Of a stretch of DNA of 64,000 bases, positions 1 through 9,137 are shown in pieces. The position numbers were made by a program, and so were the translations under genes. This DNA comes from Rhodospirillales bacterium. GTDB taxonomy: Bacteria > Pseudomonadota > Alphaproteobacteria > ATCC43930 > CGMCC-115725. The stretch spans positions 29,982-93,981 of the forward strand of contig JAQGIC010000032.1 in the NCBI GenBank assembly GCA_028288725.1, in the 5' to 3' direction. The notes beneath the pieces are model-generated. The model worked only from the letters and a program-made list of their open reading frames with translations. It had not been told where the DNA came from and ran no database searches. How positions within the stretch are numbered: the first letter of the stretch is position 1; each line of letters starts with the position of its first letter.

Positions 1-1892
1 TCAACATCCCGGCCGACTTGCGCGGGCTGCCGGAATCGGACCTGAGACAGCTAGCCGACGAACTGCGCCAGGAGATGATCGAGGCCGTATCGGTTACCGG
101 CGGCCATCTGGGCTCGGGCCTGGGCGTGGTCGAACTGACCGTGGCGTTGCATTACGTCTTCAACACGCCGGACGATCGGTTGATCTGGGACGTGGGTCAC
201 CAGGCCTATCCTCACAAGATCCTGACCGGCCGCCGCGGCGAGATCCGCACGCTACGCCAACCGGGCGGCCTGTCCGGCTTCACCAAGCGCTCGGAGAGCG
301 TCTACGACCCGTTCGGTGCCGCCCATTCCTCGACCTCGATCTCGGCCGGTCTCGGCATGGCGGTCGCACGCGATCTCAAGGGCGGCACCAACAACGTCAT
401 CGCCGTGATCGGTGACGGTTCGATGAGCGCCGGCATGGCCTACGAGGCGATGAACAACGCCGGCGCCATGGAGAAGACCCGCCTGGTCGTCATCCTGAAC
501 GACAACGACATGTCGATCGCCCCGCCGGTCGGCGCCTTGTCGGCCCATCTGTCGCGCCTCCTGTCGTCGAAAAGCTTCATCAGCCTGCGCCATGGCGCCA
601 TCGACCTGGCCGAGCGGCTGCCCCGCTCGCTCAAGGACGCGGCACTCCGCGCCGAGGAATATGCCCGCGGCATGGTGACCGGCGGCGGCACGCTGTTCGA
701 GGAGCTGGGCTTCTATTATGTCGGCCCGATCGACGGTCATAATCTCGACCATCTGCTGCCGGTGCTGAAGAACGTCCGCGACGCCGAAGGCATCGGCCCG
801 GTGCTGATCCATGTCGTGACGCAGAAGGGCCATGGCTATGCCCCGGCCGAGGCGGCTGGCGACAAGTATCATGCGGTCGCGAAGTTCGACGTGGTCGACG
901 GCAAGCAGACGAAGCCGAAGTCGAACGCGCCCAGTTATCAGAACGTGTTCGGCGAAAGCCTGATCAAGGAAGCCCGCAAGGACGACAAGATCGTCGCCAT
1001 CACCGCGGCCATGCCCTCGGGCACCGGCGTCAACCTGTTCGCCAAGGAATTCCCGGGTCGGACCTTCGACGTGGGGATCGCCGAGCAGCACGCGGTCACC
1101 TTCGCCGCGGGCCTCGCGACCGAAGGCATGAAGCCGTTCTGCGCGATCTATTCGACCTTCCTGCAGCGCGGCTACGATCAGGTCGTCCATGATGTGGCGA
1201 TCCAGAAGCTGCCGGTGCGCTTCGCGCTCGACCGGGCCGGCCTGGTCGGTGCCGACGGCGCCACCCATGCCGGGGCGTTCGATCTGGCCTATCTGGGCTG
1301 CCTGCCCGAGTTCGTGATCATGGCGGCCGCCGACGAGGCCGAGCTGGTCCATATGGTCGCGACCCAGGTCGCCCATAACGAGGGACCGTCGGCGCTGCGC
1401 TATCCGCGCGGCGACGGCGTCGGCGTCGAAATGCCGGAAACGGGCGTGCCGCTGCCAATCGGCAAGGGCCGCGTCCTGCGCGAAGGCACGACCGTGGCGA
1501 TCCTCAGCCTCGGCACGCGCCTCGCCGAAGCGATGAAGGCGGCGAACGAGCTGCAGACGTTCGGCCTTTCGACCACCGTGGTCGATGCGCGCTTCGCCAA
1601 GCCGCTCGATATCGAGCTGATCAACCGTCTCGCGCGCGAGCACGAGGTGCTGATCACGATCGAGGAAGGCTCGATCGGCGGCTTCGGCAGCCATGTCGTG
1701 CATCATCTGGCGGTCGCCGGCCTGCTCGATTCCGGCCTCAAGATCCGTCCGATGGTTCTGCCCGACCGGTTCCTCGACCATGACAACCCGGTCAAGCAAT
1801 ATGACGAGGCGGGCCTGAATGCCCGCCACATCACCGCAACCGCGCTTGCCGCCCTTGGGCGTACCGACGCCGTGATACCGGCGAGCGCCTGA
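1..1892 (+). CDS. dxs: 1-deoxy-D-xylulose-5-phosphate synthase (5' end outside window)
   Basis: Condenses pyruvate and glyceraldehyde-3-phosphate to DXP, the first step of the MEP isoprenoid pathway, in the cytoplasm. The reading frame is open from base 3 and gives N-I-P-A-D-L-R before the first possible start (a TTG at 18). This matches the conserved family segment that lies just after the true N-terminus, so only a short leader is missing. Visible motifs: [14 protein letters not shown] near the start, the thiamine-diphosphate GDGSMSAG motif near visible residue 135, the pyrimidine-domain stretch [16 protein letters not shown], and the [15 protein letters not shown] segment. Ends in TGA at 1890-1892. 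The next gene, hpnM, begins after a strong hairpin. A dxs gene next to hpn genes fits supply of precursors for hopanoids. Function is very secure; the exact start cannot be seen. Confidence 0.97.
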   Translation, partial: NIPADLRGLPESDLRQLADELRQEMIEAVSVTGGHLGSGLGVVELTVALHYVFNTPDDRLIWDVGHQAYPHKILTGRRGEIRTLRQPGGLSGFTKRSESVYDPFGAAHSSTSISAGLGMAVARDLKGGTNNVIAVIGDGSMSAGMAYEAMNNAGAMEKTRLVVILNDNDMSIAPPVGALSAHLSRLLSSKSFISLRHGAIDLAERLPRSLKDAALRAEEYARGMVTGGGTLFEELGFYYVGPIDGHNLDHLLPVLKNVRDAEGIGPVLIHVVTQKGHGYAPAEAAGDKYHAVAKFDVVDGKQTKPKSNAPSYQNVFGESLIKEARKDDKIVAITAAMPSGTGVNLFAKEFPGRTFDVGIAEQHAVTFAAGLATEGMKPFCAIYSTFLQRGYDQVVHDVAIQKLPVRFALDRAGLVGADGATHAGAFDLAYLGCLPEFVIMAAADEAELVHMVATQVAHNEGPSALRYPRGDGVGVEMPETGVPLPIGKGRVLREGTTVAILSLGTRLAEAMKAANELQTFGLSTTVVDARFAKPLDIELINRLAREHEVLITIEEGSIGGFGSHVVHHLAVAGLLDSGLKIRPMVLPDRFLDHDNPVKQYDEAGLNARHITATALAALGRTDAVIPASA

Positions 1893-1905
1893 TCAACTGC
1901 GATCC

Positions 1906-1945
1906 GTCGGAACGGAAGCGGCCTGATGGCTGTTTCCGTTCCGAC
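1906..1945 (+). terminator. Long hairpin between dxs and hpnM
   Basis: Two 18-base arms (1906-1923 and 1928-1945) pair completely around the 4-base loop TGAT, with 16 Watson-Crick pairs and two G-U wobbles (1918-1933 and 1920-1931). No T-run follows, so it is not a classical intrinsic terminator. It could be an attenuator, a processing or stability element for dxs mRNA, or a partial terminator lowering hpnM expression. Confidence 0.55.
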
Positions 1946-1968
1946 GATCCCGTCTCACATTGGCTCCG

Positions 1969-2646
1969 ATGGCATCTCCCAAAATGAGGGCTGCAAGTGC
2001 TGCCCTTGCTGTGTTCCTGACCATTCCCAGCGTCGTCGGCCCCGCCCTGGCGGTCCCGGCGTCGCAGGCGGTTGCCGTGCCGACGCCGGGGGCCGGTCCC
2101 CATGGGCCGGCGAGCGCGGTCGTCGACACGTTCGACACGGCCCTGCTGGCCGTCATGAAGCAGGCCGACAAGCTCGGATACGAAGGGCGTGCCAAGGAAC
2201 TGGCACCGGCGATCGAGAAGGCGTTCAACATCCCGCTCATGACCCGCATCATCGTGGGAGCGCCCTGGAACGAATGGGGCGACGAGCAGCGCAGCCACAT
2301 CATCGGCGCGTTCGGCAAGTTCATCATCGCGACCTACGCCCGCCGTTTCGACGGCTATACCGGCGAGAGTTTCGTGAATAATGGCGAGAAGCCGGCGACG
2401 AGCGGCGGCGTGCTGGTCACGACCGAACTGCTCCGTCCCAAGGACCCGTCGGTGACGCTGACCTATCTGATGCGCGAAGGCGACAACGGCCCGCAGATCG
2501 TCGACGTGTTTCTGACCGGCACGATCAGCGAGCTGGCCACGCGCCGCTCGGAATTCTCGGCCGTGCTGCAGCAGGGCGGCTATCAGGCCCTGCTGACCGC
2601 GCTGGAAAAGAAGACCGCGGCCCAGGCGGCCGGCGACGGGCAGTAG
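1969..2646 (+). CDS. hpnM: HpnM / MlaC-Ttg2-like periplasmic phospholipid- or hopanoid-binding protein
   Basis: About 225 aa with an N-terminal signal peptide (the hydrophobic stretch AASAALAVFLTIPSVVGPALA), so probably periplasmic. The mature part shows the MlaC/Ttg2 (toluene tolerance) fold signature: an early Asp-Thr-Phe segment, KAFNIPLMTRIIVG, the WNEW segment followed by an aromatic FGKFIIATYARRFDGYTGE helix, and a GPQIVDVFLTG strand near the end. MlaC proteins shuttle lipids across the periplasm; HpnM is the name for the version in hopanoid clusters. The convergent hpnN gene supports that name over a plain Mla protein. Start choice is uncertain: ATG 1969 is used here, while ATG 1984 and TTG 1960 are in frame and no clear ribosome site precedes any of them. 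Confidence 0.8.
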   Translation: MASPKMRAASAALAVFLTIPSVVGPALAVPASQAVAVPTPGAGPHGPASAVVDTFDTALLAVMKQADKLGYEGRAKELAPAIEKAFNIPLMTRIIVGAPWNEWGDEQRSHIIGAFGKFIIATYARRFDGYTGESFVNNGEKPATSGGVLVTTELLRPKDPSVTLTYLMREGDNGPQIVDVFLTGTISELATRRSEFSAVLQQGGYQALLTALEKKTAAQAAGDGQ

Positions 2647-2669
2647 ACGGGCAGTAAGCGCCGGGGCGT

Positions 2670-2720
2670 TAGAGTATCCGCGATGGTCAAGCCGAGCAGG
2701 TTTGATCGGATCTGGCTCTA
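2670..2720. repeat. REP-like imperfect palindrome at the end of hpnN
   Basis: The right arm 2699-2720 (GGTTTGATCGGATCTGGCTCTA) closely resembles the right arm of the palindrome at 34446-34465, sharing GGTTTGATCG, GATC and GGCTCT. The left arm 2670-2693 is a degraded mirror copy and the loop is GAGCA (2694-2698). The element lies between convergent hpnM and hpnN and contains the hpnN stop codon. A second copy elsewhere in the window suggests a dispersed family. Confidence 0.5.
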
Positions 2721-5345
2721 GCCCCGGCCCCGACCCAATACGCTCATCAGCGCCGGCTGCACGATCAGCGTGCACAGCAGCACATAGATCAGCGACATCA
2801 TCAGCAGCAGACCCATGCTGGCCGTGCCGGCATGATGCGACAAGGCCAGGCTGCCGAAGGCGGTGCCGGTCGTGGCCGCGCTGAATACGACGGCGCGCGC
2901 GGTCGAGGTCTGCAGCAACGCGACCGGCCCGCTGCCGCCGCGCCAGACCATGACGAAATAGATGTCGAACGCGACGCCGATGCCCATCAGCAGCGGCACG
3001 GCGATGACATTGGCATAATTGAACGCCAGACCGATCGCGACGCAGGTGCCGAGCGCGTAGAAACCGGCGAGCGCCAGCGGCAATACGACCAGGGCCACGT
3101 CGCGCACGCGCCGCAGCACGATCGCGAGCAGCAGGGTTATCGCCGCGAGCGCCAGCAGCGAGGCCGTGGTGAAGGCGGTACTGACCGTCTTGCCGGACTC
3201 CAGGATCGAGACCGGCGCGCCGGTGGCGTCGGGGGCGAGCGTGCGCACCGCGGCGACGAAAGCCGCCATCTGGTGTTCGTCCTTCATGTCGCCCTTGGGA
3301 AAGACCGAGACGCGGGCGCGGCCGTCGGCCGCGATCCAGTCGCCGCGGATCTCGGGCGGCATGGTTTCCGGCGTCAGCTTTTCGGCCGTCATCGCGGCAC
3401 GCAGCATGTCGATCCGGCCCTCGAAGCCGCCCAGCAGGGCTTCGCGCAGGACCTTCACGTCGCCGCCGTTCGGACCCGCCAGGAACCTGCCGATCGCCGT
3501 CTGCAGCGCCGATGCCGCGGGCCCGAGCGCCGCGCCATGCTCGCCGGCCAGGAAGCTGCGCAGATGCTCGGCATAGTTCCTGAGCGCCGCGCGTTCCTCG
3601 TCGTCCGAAGGCGGCGGCAGCGTCACGGCATGATCGATGATCGGGCCGAGCAGGAATTTCGTCTGCTCGAGAATATCGAGCTTGGGCTGCTGATCCTCGG
3701 GCACGAAACTCGCGAGCGTCAGCGCCTGGCGCACTTCGGGCAGGGCCGACAGCTTGTCGGCGAGTGCCTGGGCCGCCGGCAGGTCCCGCGTCAGAATCTC
3801 GATGCTATAGGGCGAGGCCAGCGGATCGGCGGTCAGCTCCTTGACCGTGGTGACCGATTCCTTGCTCGGATCCTTGAGATCGAGCGGATCGGCATCGAAG
3901 CGCACGAGCGGCATGCTCGCGGCACCGGCGACGCCCAGCAGCAGCGCCAGCGCCAGTACTGGCTTGGCGTGTCGCTGGAGCCAGCCGTCGATCGAAGCGC
4001 CCCAGGCGAAGCCGGCGGCCTCGGGCTTGCCGCGGGCGGGCAGCAGGGTCAGCAGCGCCGGCAAAACGGTCAGATTGGCGATCAGCGCCACGAACATGCT
4101 GGTGCCGGCGATCAGGCCCAACTCCGACACGCCCTTATAATCGGTCGGCAGGAAGGAATAGAATCCGACCGCCGTCGCGAGTGCGGCCAGGCCCAGGGGA
4201 CCGCTGATCGCGCGGGCGGCGCGCTTCAGCGCCGCCTGGTTGGCGGCGGCGCGGTCGGTCGGCTTCGCCCCGCCGGTGACCTCGTAAAGCTCGGCCCGGT
4301 AGCGCATCGAGAACTGGATGCCAAAATCGACGCCGATGCCGATGAACAGCACGGCGAAGGCGATCGAGATCATGTTGAGCGTGCCGACCGCGACGGCGGC
4401 GAAGGCGGCGGTCATGACCAGGCCGACGATCAGCGTGATCAGGATCGCCAGAATGAGCCGCGGCGCGCGCAGCGCCCAGAGCAGGATGCCGATGACCACG
4501 ACCACGGTAATCGCGGTGGCCGTGCCGGCGCCTTCGCTGACCGAGGCGAATTCCTCGTCCTGGAGCGGCACTTCGCCGGTCAGCCGGACGCGCACGCCCT
4601 TGGCGGCGAGCCCCAGATCGGCGGCACTCCGACGGATCGCGGCACTGGCGGCGGCACCCGGTTCGAGCGCGTCGAAATCGAGCTTCGCCTGAACCAGGAT
4701 GAAATGCCGGAGCTCTTCGGGCCGCGGCGGCTTGCCGGTCATCAGCTGGCCCCAGCTGACCGCCTCCGGCTTACCGGCGGTGACGCTGTCGATGGTATGG
4801 GCGAACACGCCCATGGGACCGGAGAGCTTGCCGCCCGAGGCCTCGCCCCCCTCCATCCCGGTCAGCGCCTGGCCCAGCACGCCGAACAACCCGCGCAGGC
4901 TGGGATCGGCATCGAGCGGCCCCATCAGCGGCTGCGCCTCGGCGATCTGGTCGGACAGGGCCGCCAACTCGTCCTTGTCGAGGAACATCAGGCCGTAGCG
5001 GTTGAAGAACGGGCCGCTGTCGGGACGCCGCACGCTCTTGATGACATCGGTCTTTTCAGCGAGCGCCTTGGCCAGCGCCGCGGTCGCATCCTCCACCGCG
5101 TCCGAGGACGTGCCGTCGAGCACGATCGTGGTCAGGCTGGTGCTCGCCGGAAACGCCGCATCGAACGCGGCGCCCTGCTTCTGCCAGGCCAGATCGGGCG
5201 ACAGCAGCTTGCTGGTATCGGTATTGACGCCCAGATGCCCAGAGGCGAACCATCCGCCCAGGAGCGTCAGCACCAGGGCCGCCAGCAGCACGCGCCAGGC
5301 ATGACGCCGACAGAAATCCACCAGTGCAGAAAGAAGACCGATCAT
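2718..5345 (-). CDS. hpnN: Hopanoid-associated RND/MMPL transporter HpnN
   Basis: 875 aa inner-membrane protein of the RND superfamily (MMPL/SSD type). The topology is one N-terminal membrane helix (LLAALVLTLLGGWFAS), a large periplasmic domain, a five- to six-helix bundle containing the motif GIGVDFGIQFSMRYR, then a second helix, a second periplasmic domain and a second bundle ending LIYVLLCTLIVQPALMSVLG. This double arrangement and length are usual for HpnN, which in Rhodopseudomonas is required for moving hopanoids to the outer membrane (family knowledge). It is convergent with hpnM, so the lipid-binding protein and the transporter are adjacent but separately transcribed. ATG start at 5345-5343. 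Confidence 0.9.
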   Translation of the reverse strand: MIGLLSALVDFCRRHAWRVLLAALVLTLLGGWFASGHLGVNTDTSKLLSPDLAWQKQGAAFDAAFPASTSLTTIVLDGTSSDAVEDATAALAKALAEKTDVIKSVRRPDSGPFFNRYGLMFLDKDELAALSDQIAEAQPLMGPLDADPSLRGLFGVLGQALTGMEGGEASGGKLSGPMGVFAHTIDSVTAGKPEAVSWGQLMTGKPPRPEELRHFILVQAKLDFDALEPGAAASAAIRRSAADLGLAAKGVRVRLTGEVPLQDEEFASVSEGAGTATAITVVVVIGILLWALRAPRLILAILITLIVGLVMTAAFAAVAVGTLNMISIAFAVLFIGIGVDFGIQFSMRYRAELYEVTGGAKPTDRAAANQAALKRAARAISGPLGLAALATAVGFYSFLPTDYKGVSELGLIAGTSMFVALIANLTVLPALLTLLPARGKPEAAGFAWGASIDGWLQRHAKPVLALALLLGVAGAASMPLVRFDADPLDLKDPSKESVTTVKELTADPLASPYSIEILTRDLPAAQALADKLSALPEVRQALTLASFVPEDQQPKLDILEQTKFLLGPIIDHAVTLPPPSDDEERAALRNYAEHLRSFLAGEHGAALGPAASALQTAIGRFLAGPNGGDVKVLREALLGGFEGRIDMLRAAMTAEKLTPETMPPEIRGDWIAADGRARVSVFPKGDMKDEHQMAAFVAAVRTLAPDATGAPVSILESGKTVSTAFTTASLLALAAITLLLAIVLRRVRDVALVVLPLALAGFYALGTCVAIGLAFNYANVIAVPLLMGIGVAFDIYFVMVWRGGSGPVALLQTSTARAVVFSAATTGTAFGSLALSHHAGTASMGLLLMMSLIYVLLCTLIVQPALMSVLGRGRG

Positions 5346-5444
5346 ACTTTCCCCGTCGAAAGCGCAATGCCGACGAGGATTGTCCCGCCGGCATTGAACC
5401 GCGTTCCTATTGTTCCGATTGCCCCCGCGGCAGGGGGCGACGGG

Positions 5445-5552
5445 TCAGAACCTGATGCCAAGCCGGATACCGATATCGTTGATACCCTCGGCCAGCCCCG
5501 GAGCGGCCAGGGCGGCGACGCCGGCCACGAGAAGGAGGTGGGAAAAACGCAT
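5445..5552 (-). CDS. Candidate 35-residue secreted mini-protein
   Basis: A short open frame reads ATG at 5552-5550 to TGA at 5447-5445. The product has a textbook signal peptide: MRFS, then a Leu/Val/Ala core, then an APGLA-type cleavage site, leaving only EGINDIGIRLGIRF as mature peptide. A GAGG stretch lies about 6 bases before the ATG. It sits in the 378-base gap between hpnN and the LOG gene, on the same strand as and upstream of hpnN. A C-rich/G-rich hairpin (GCCCCC/GGGGGC arms around 5421-5438) follows it. It may be a real leader or small protein, or the remnant of a longer exported protein. No family recognised. Confidence 0.35.
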   Translation of the reverse strand: MRFSHLLLVAGVAALAAPGLAEGINDIGIRLGIRF

Positions 5553-5723
5553 GGCCCCTCGAAGGACAATGAGCGGGAAACGGCGAATGCCTTGGGCTGC
5601 ACCCTAGCGATAGTGTCTTGGAAAGGCCAGATATACGCGTCTACCATGCACGCCGGGATGGTTTGCGCAGGCCCTGTCGTTCGACGGGTTGATATTCGAA
5701 ATTCGAGAAGGGTTGGAGTGGTT

Positions 5724-6308
5724 ATGCCGTCGATCAAGAGCGTCTGCGTCTATTGTGGATCGTCCAATCGGGTCGATCCGAAGTTTCTCGACGCGGCGAC
5801 GGAATTGGGACGCCTGATGGGCGCGGCCGGGCTGAAGCTGATCTATGGCGGCGGCCGGGTCGGCCTGATGGGCCGGGTGGCGGACGGCGTGCTGGCCACG
5901 GGCGGCAGCGTGGTCGGCATCATTCCCGGCCATCTCCACGCCCGCGAGGTAGCGCATCCCGGCGTCAGCGAACTGCTGGTCGTCGAGACCATGCACGAGC
6001 GCAAGCAGCTGATGGCGGAACAGGCCGACGCTTTCGTCGTGCTGCCCGGGGGTTACGGCACGCTCGACGAGATGTTCGAGATCATCACCTGGCGCCAGTT
6101 GGGCCTGCACGACAAGCCCTTGGTGCTGGTCGATCTGTTCGGCTACTGGACGCCGCTCGCCCAATTGCTCGATACCATCATCGATACCGGCTTCGCCCAG
6201 CCCGAGAGCCGCCAGCTCTATCATACGGTGTCGAGCATCGCGGAAATCCTGCCGGCACTCGCCGAAGCCCAGCCGTCGCGCATCGCGGTCGAAACCAAAT
6301 GGATGTAG
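5724..6308 (+). CDS. LOG-family (TIGR00730) nucleoside-5'-monophosphate phosphoribohydrolase
   Basis: 194 aa Rossmann-fold protein. It carries the LOG motif PGGYGTLDE near residue 110 and the preceding MHERKQLM segment, which together form the catalytic and substrate-binding site of LOG enzymes. It also has the N-terminal VCVYCGSS and YGGGRVGLMG stretches. LOG enzymes release the base from nucleoside 5'-monophosphates (cytokinin activation in plants and some bacteria); in most bacteria the physiological substrate is unclear. Length is typical. The ATG at 5724 is preceded by GGAG with 5-base spacing. Older databases call such proteins lysine decarboxylases, which is misleading. Confidence 0.92.
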   Translation: MPSIKSVCVYCGSSNRVDPKFLDAATELGRLMGAAGLKLIYGGGRVGLMGRVADGVLATGGSVVGIIPGHLHAREVAHPGVSELLVVETMHERKQLMAEQADAFVVLPGGYGTLDEMFEIITWRQLGLHDKPLVLVDLFGYWTPLAQLLDTIIDTGFAQPESRQLYHTVSSIAEILPALAEAQPSRIAVETKWM

Positions 6309-6331
6309 CGATCCCTGCGACACGAGCCCTC

Positions 6332-6359
6332 TTGCCGGGCTTGTCCCAGGTGCTATGGT
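6332..6359 (+). promoter_or_regulatory. Possible housekeeping promoter for icd
   Basis: TTGCCG (6332-6337) and TATGGT (6354-6359) are separated by 16 bases in the 178-base gap before icd. The match to the -35/-10 consensus is modest and there is no other support. Confidence 0.3.
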
Positions 6360-6486
6360 CCTCCGCCCCCCGCGCCGCGGCCGCTCCCTGATATCCTAGG
6401 AAGCCTTTGAGCCGCGAGCCGCCCCATTTGCCTTGCCCGGACCCGCGCATCTTCGCCGCGGGCGGGCCACTCGGAGACGCTTTCTG

Positions 6487-7701
6487 ATGAGCAAAATCAA
6501 GGTGAAGAACCCGGTCGTCGAACTCGACGGCGACGAGATGACCCGGATCATCTGGAAGTTCATCAAGGACAAGCTGATCGTTCCGTACCTCGACATCGAC
6601 CTCAAGTACTACGATCTCGGGATGGAGCATCGCGACGCCACGAACGATCAGGTGACAATCGATTCCGCGAACGCGATCAAGCAGTACGGCGTCGGCGTCA
6701 AGTGCGCCACGATCACGCCCGACGAGGCGCGGGTCGAGGAATTCAAGCTCAAGAAGATGTGGAAGTCGCCGAACGGCACGATCCGCAACATCCTGGGCGG
6801 CACGGTGTTCCGCGAGCCGATCATCTGCAAGAACGTGCCGCGCCTGGTGCCCGGCTGGACCTCGCCGATCGTCATCGGCCGTCATGCTTTCGGCGATCAG
6901 TATCGCGCGACCGACTTCAAGGTGCCCGGCAAGGGCAAGCTGACCATGACCTTCACGCCGGAAGACGGCGGCGCGCCGACCACTTACGACGTGTTCGACT
7001 TCCCGAGCTCGGGCGTCGCGATGGGCATGTACAATCTGGACGATTCGATCCGCGAATTCGCCCGCGCCAGCCTGAACTATGGCCTGCTGAAGAACTGGCC
7101 GGTGTATCTGTCGACCAAGAACACGATCCTCAAGGCCTATGACGGCCGGTTCAAGGATCTGTTCCAGGAAGTGTTCGACAAGGAATTCGCCGCCGAATTC
7201 GCCAAGCGCAAGATCACCTACGAGCATCGCCTGATCGACGACATGGTCGCTTCCGCGCTGAAGTGGAGCGGCGACTTCGTCTGGGCCTGCAAGAACTACG
7301 ACGGCGACGTGCAGTCCGACACGGTCGCCCAGGGCTTCGGCTCGCTCGGCCTGATGACCTCGGTGCTGCTGGCGCCCGACGGCAACACGGTCGAGGCCGA
7401 GGCGGCCCACGGCACGGTGACGCGGCATTATCGCCAGCACCAGGCCGGCAAAGAGACCTCGACCAACCCGATCGCGTCGATCTTCGCCTGGACCCGCGGC
7501 CTGTATTATCGCGGCAAGTTCGACGGCACGCCCGACGTCCAGCATTTCGCCGAGACGTTGGAGAAGGTCTGCGTCGATACGGTCGAATCCGGCAAGATGA
7601 CCAAGGATCTGGCCATCCTGATCGGTCCGAACGAGCCGTGGCTGTCGACCACCCAGTTCCTGGATGCGCTCGATGCCGGCCTGAAGAAGGCGGTCAAATA
7701 A
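6487..7701 (+). CDS. icd: NADP-dependent isocitrate dehydrogenase
   Basis: 404 aa cytoplasmic enzyme that oxidatively decarboxylates isocitrate to 2-oxoglutarate with NADP in the TCA cycle. It begins [20 protein letters not shown], the usual start of the eukaryote-like dimeric IDH clade common in alphaproteobacteria. The substrate-binding [19 protein letters not shown] segment, the metal-binding YDGDVQSD segment and the [11 protein letters not shown] coenzyme-site stretch are all present. An in-frame upstream extension exists, but the ATG at 6487 gives the family length. A strong intrinsic terminator follows. Confidence 0.97.
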   Translation: MSKIKVKNPVVELDGDEMTRIIWKFIKDKLIVPYLDIDLKYYDLGMEHRDATNDQVTIDSANAIKQYGVGVKCATITPDEARVEEFKLKKMWKSPNGTIRNILGGTVFREPIICKNVPRLVPGWTSPIVIGRHAFGDQYRATDFKVPGKGKLTMTFTPEDGGAPTTYDVFDFPSSGVAMGMYNLDDSIREFARASLNYGLLKNWPVYLSTKNTILKAYDGRFKDLFQEVFDKEFAAEFAKRKITYEHRLIDDMVASALKWSGDFVWACKNYDGDVQSDTVAQGFGSLGLMTSVLLAPDGNTVEAEAAHGTVTRHYRQHQAGKETSTNPIASIFAWTRGLYYRGKFDGTPDVQHFAETLEKVCVDTVESGKMTKDLAILIGPNEPWLSTTQFLDALDAGLKKAVK

Positions 7702-7731
7702 ACCTCGTTTCCGACCCGAAACGAAATGCCG

Positions 7732-7766
7732 CGGGCCGGAGAGCGATCTCCGGCCCGTTTGCTTTT
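7732..7766 (+). terminator. Intrinsic terminator of icd
   Basis: A perfect 11-bp stem (7732-7742 with 7747-7757) around the loop GCGA is followed by TTTGCTTTT. It lies 31 bases after the icd stop. Confidence 0.92.
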
Positions 7767-7789
7767 GGGGGCGGCGCCCCTGAAATGAA

Positions 7790-7823
7790 AACGGCCCGCG
7801 CAGGCTTCCCCGCGCGGGCCGTT
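7790..7823 (-). terminator. Intrinsic (bidirectional) terminator of recA
   Basis: A perfect 12-bp stem (7790-7801 with 7812-7823) encloses a 10-base loop. On the minus strand it is followed by TTTTCATTT and lies 20 bases past the recA stop. On the plus strand it is followed by CATTTTT, so it can also back up icd termination. Confidence 0.9.
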
Positions 7824-7843
7824 CATTTTTCGAATGGTGCCGG

Positions 7844-8914
<1,071 letters not shown>

Positions 8915-8962
8915 AGCCCGGTCCCCTTATTCCATAGGCCTCACGGCGATGCAACGCACATG

Positions 8963-8990
8963 AATGTACATGATTTGTTCCGGAACACAA
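8963..8990 (-). promoter_or_regulatory. Candidate recA promoter
   Basis: On the minus strand, TTGTGT (8990-8985) and TACATT (8968-8963) are 16 bases apart, about 50 bases upstream of the recA ATG. The -35 element overlaps the LexA operator, as expected for a repressible SOS promoter. Confidence 0.5.
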
Positions 8991-8997
8991 TAAGAAC
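8983..8997. promoter_or_regulatory. LexA operator (GAAC-N7-GAAC) for recA
   Basis: GAAC at 8983-8986 and GAAC at 8994-8997 are separated by exactly seven bases (ACAATAA). This direct repeat is the known alphaproteobacterial SOS box, GTTC-N7-GTTC on the recA coding strand. It lies 69 bases upstream of the recA ATG. Confidence 0.85.
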
Positions 8998-9137
8998 ATT
9001 GCCTGGAAAACCGCCGATTTCGTCAGGCCGGAAGACGCGCGGCCGACGCTTCGTCGCACTCGATCCCCAATCCAGCCCCTGGGCCGTCACGAGTCCCTGT
9101 TCGACCAGCATCGGCCGTCGGAGCGCCCGCGCCTGCC

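Noticed and set aside
2832..5723. A very long plus-strand open frame opposite hpnN that runs on into the LOG gene
   Set aside because: Its translation is Arg/Gln/Gly/His-rich without domains, as expected for the antisense of a high-GC gene; hpnN on the other strand has a clear family match. Only the last part from ATG 5724 is a gene.
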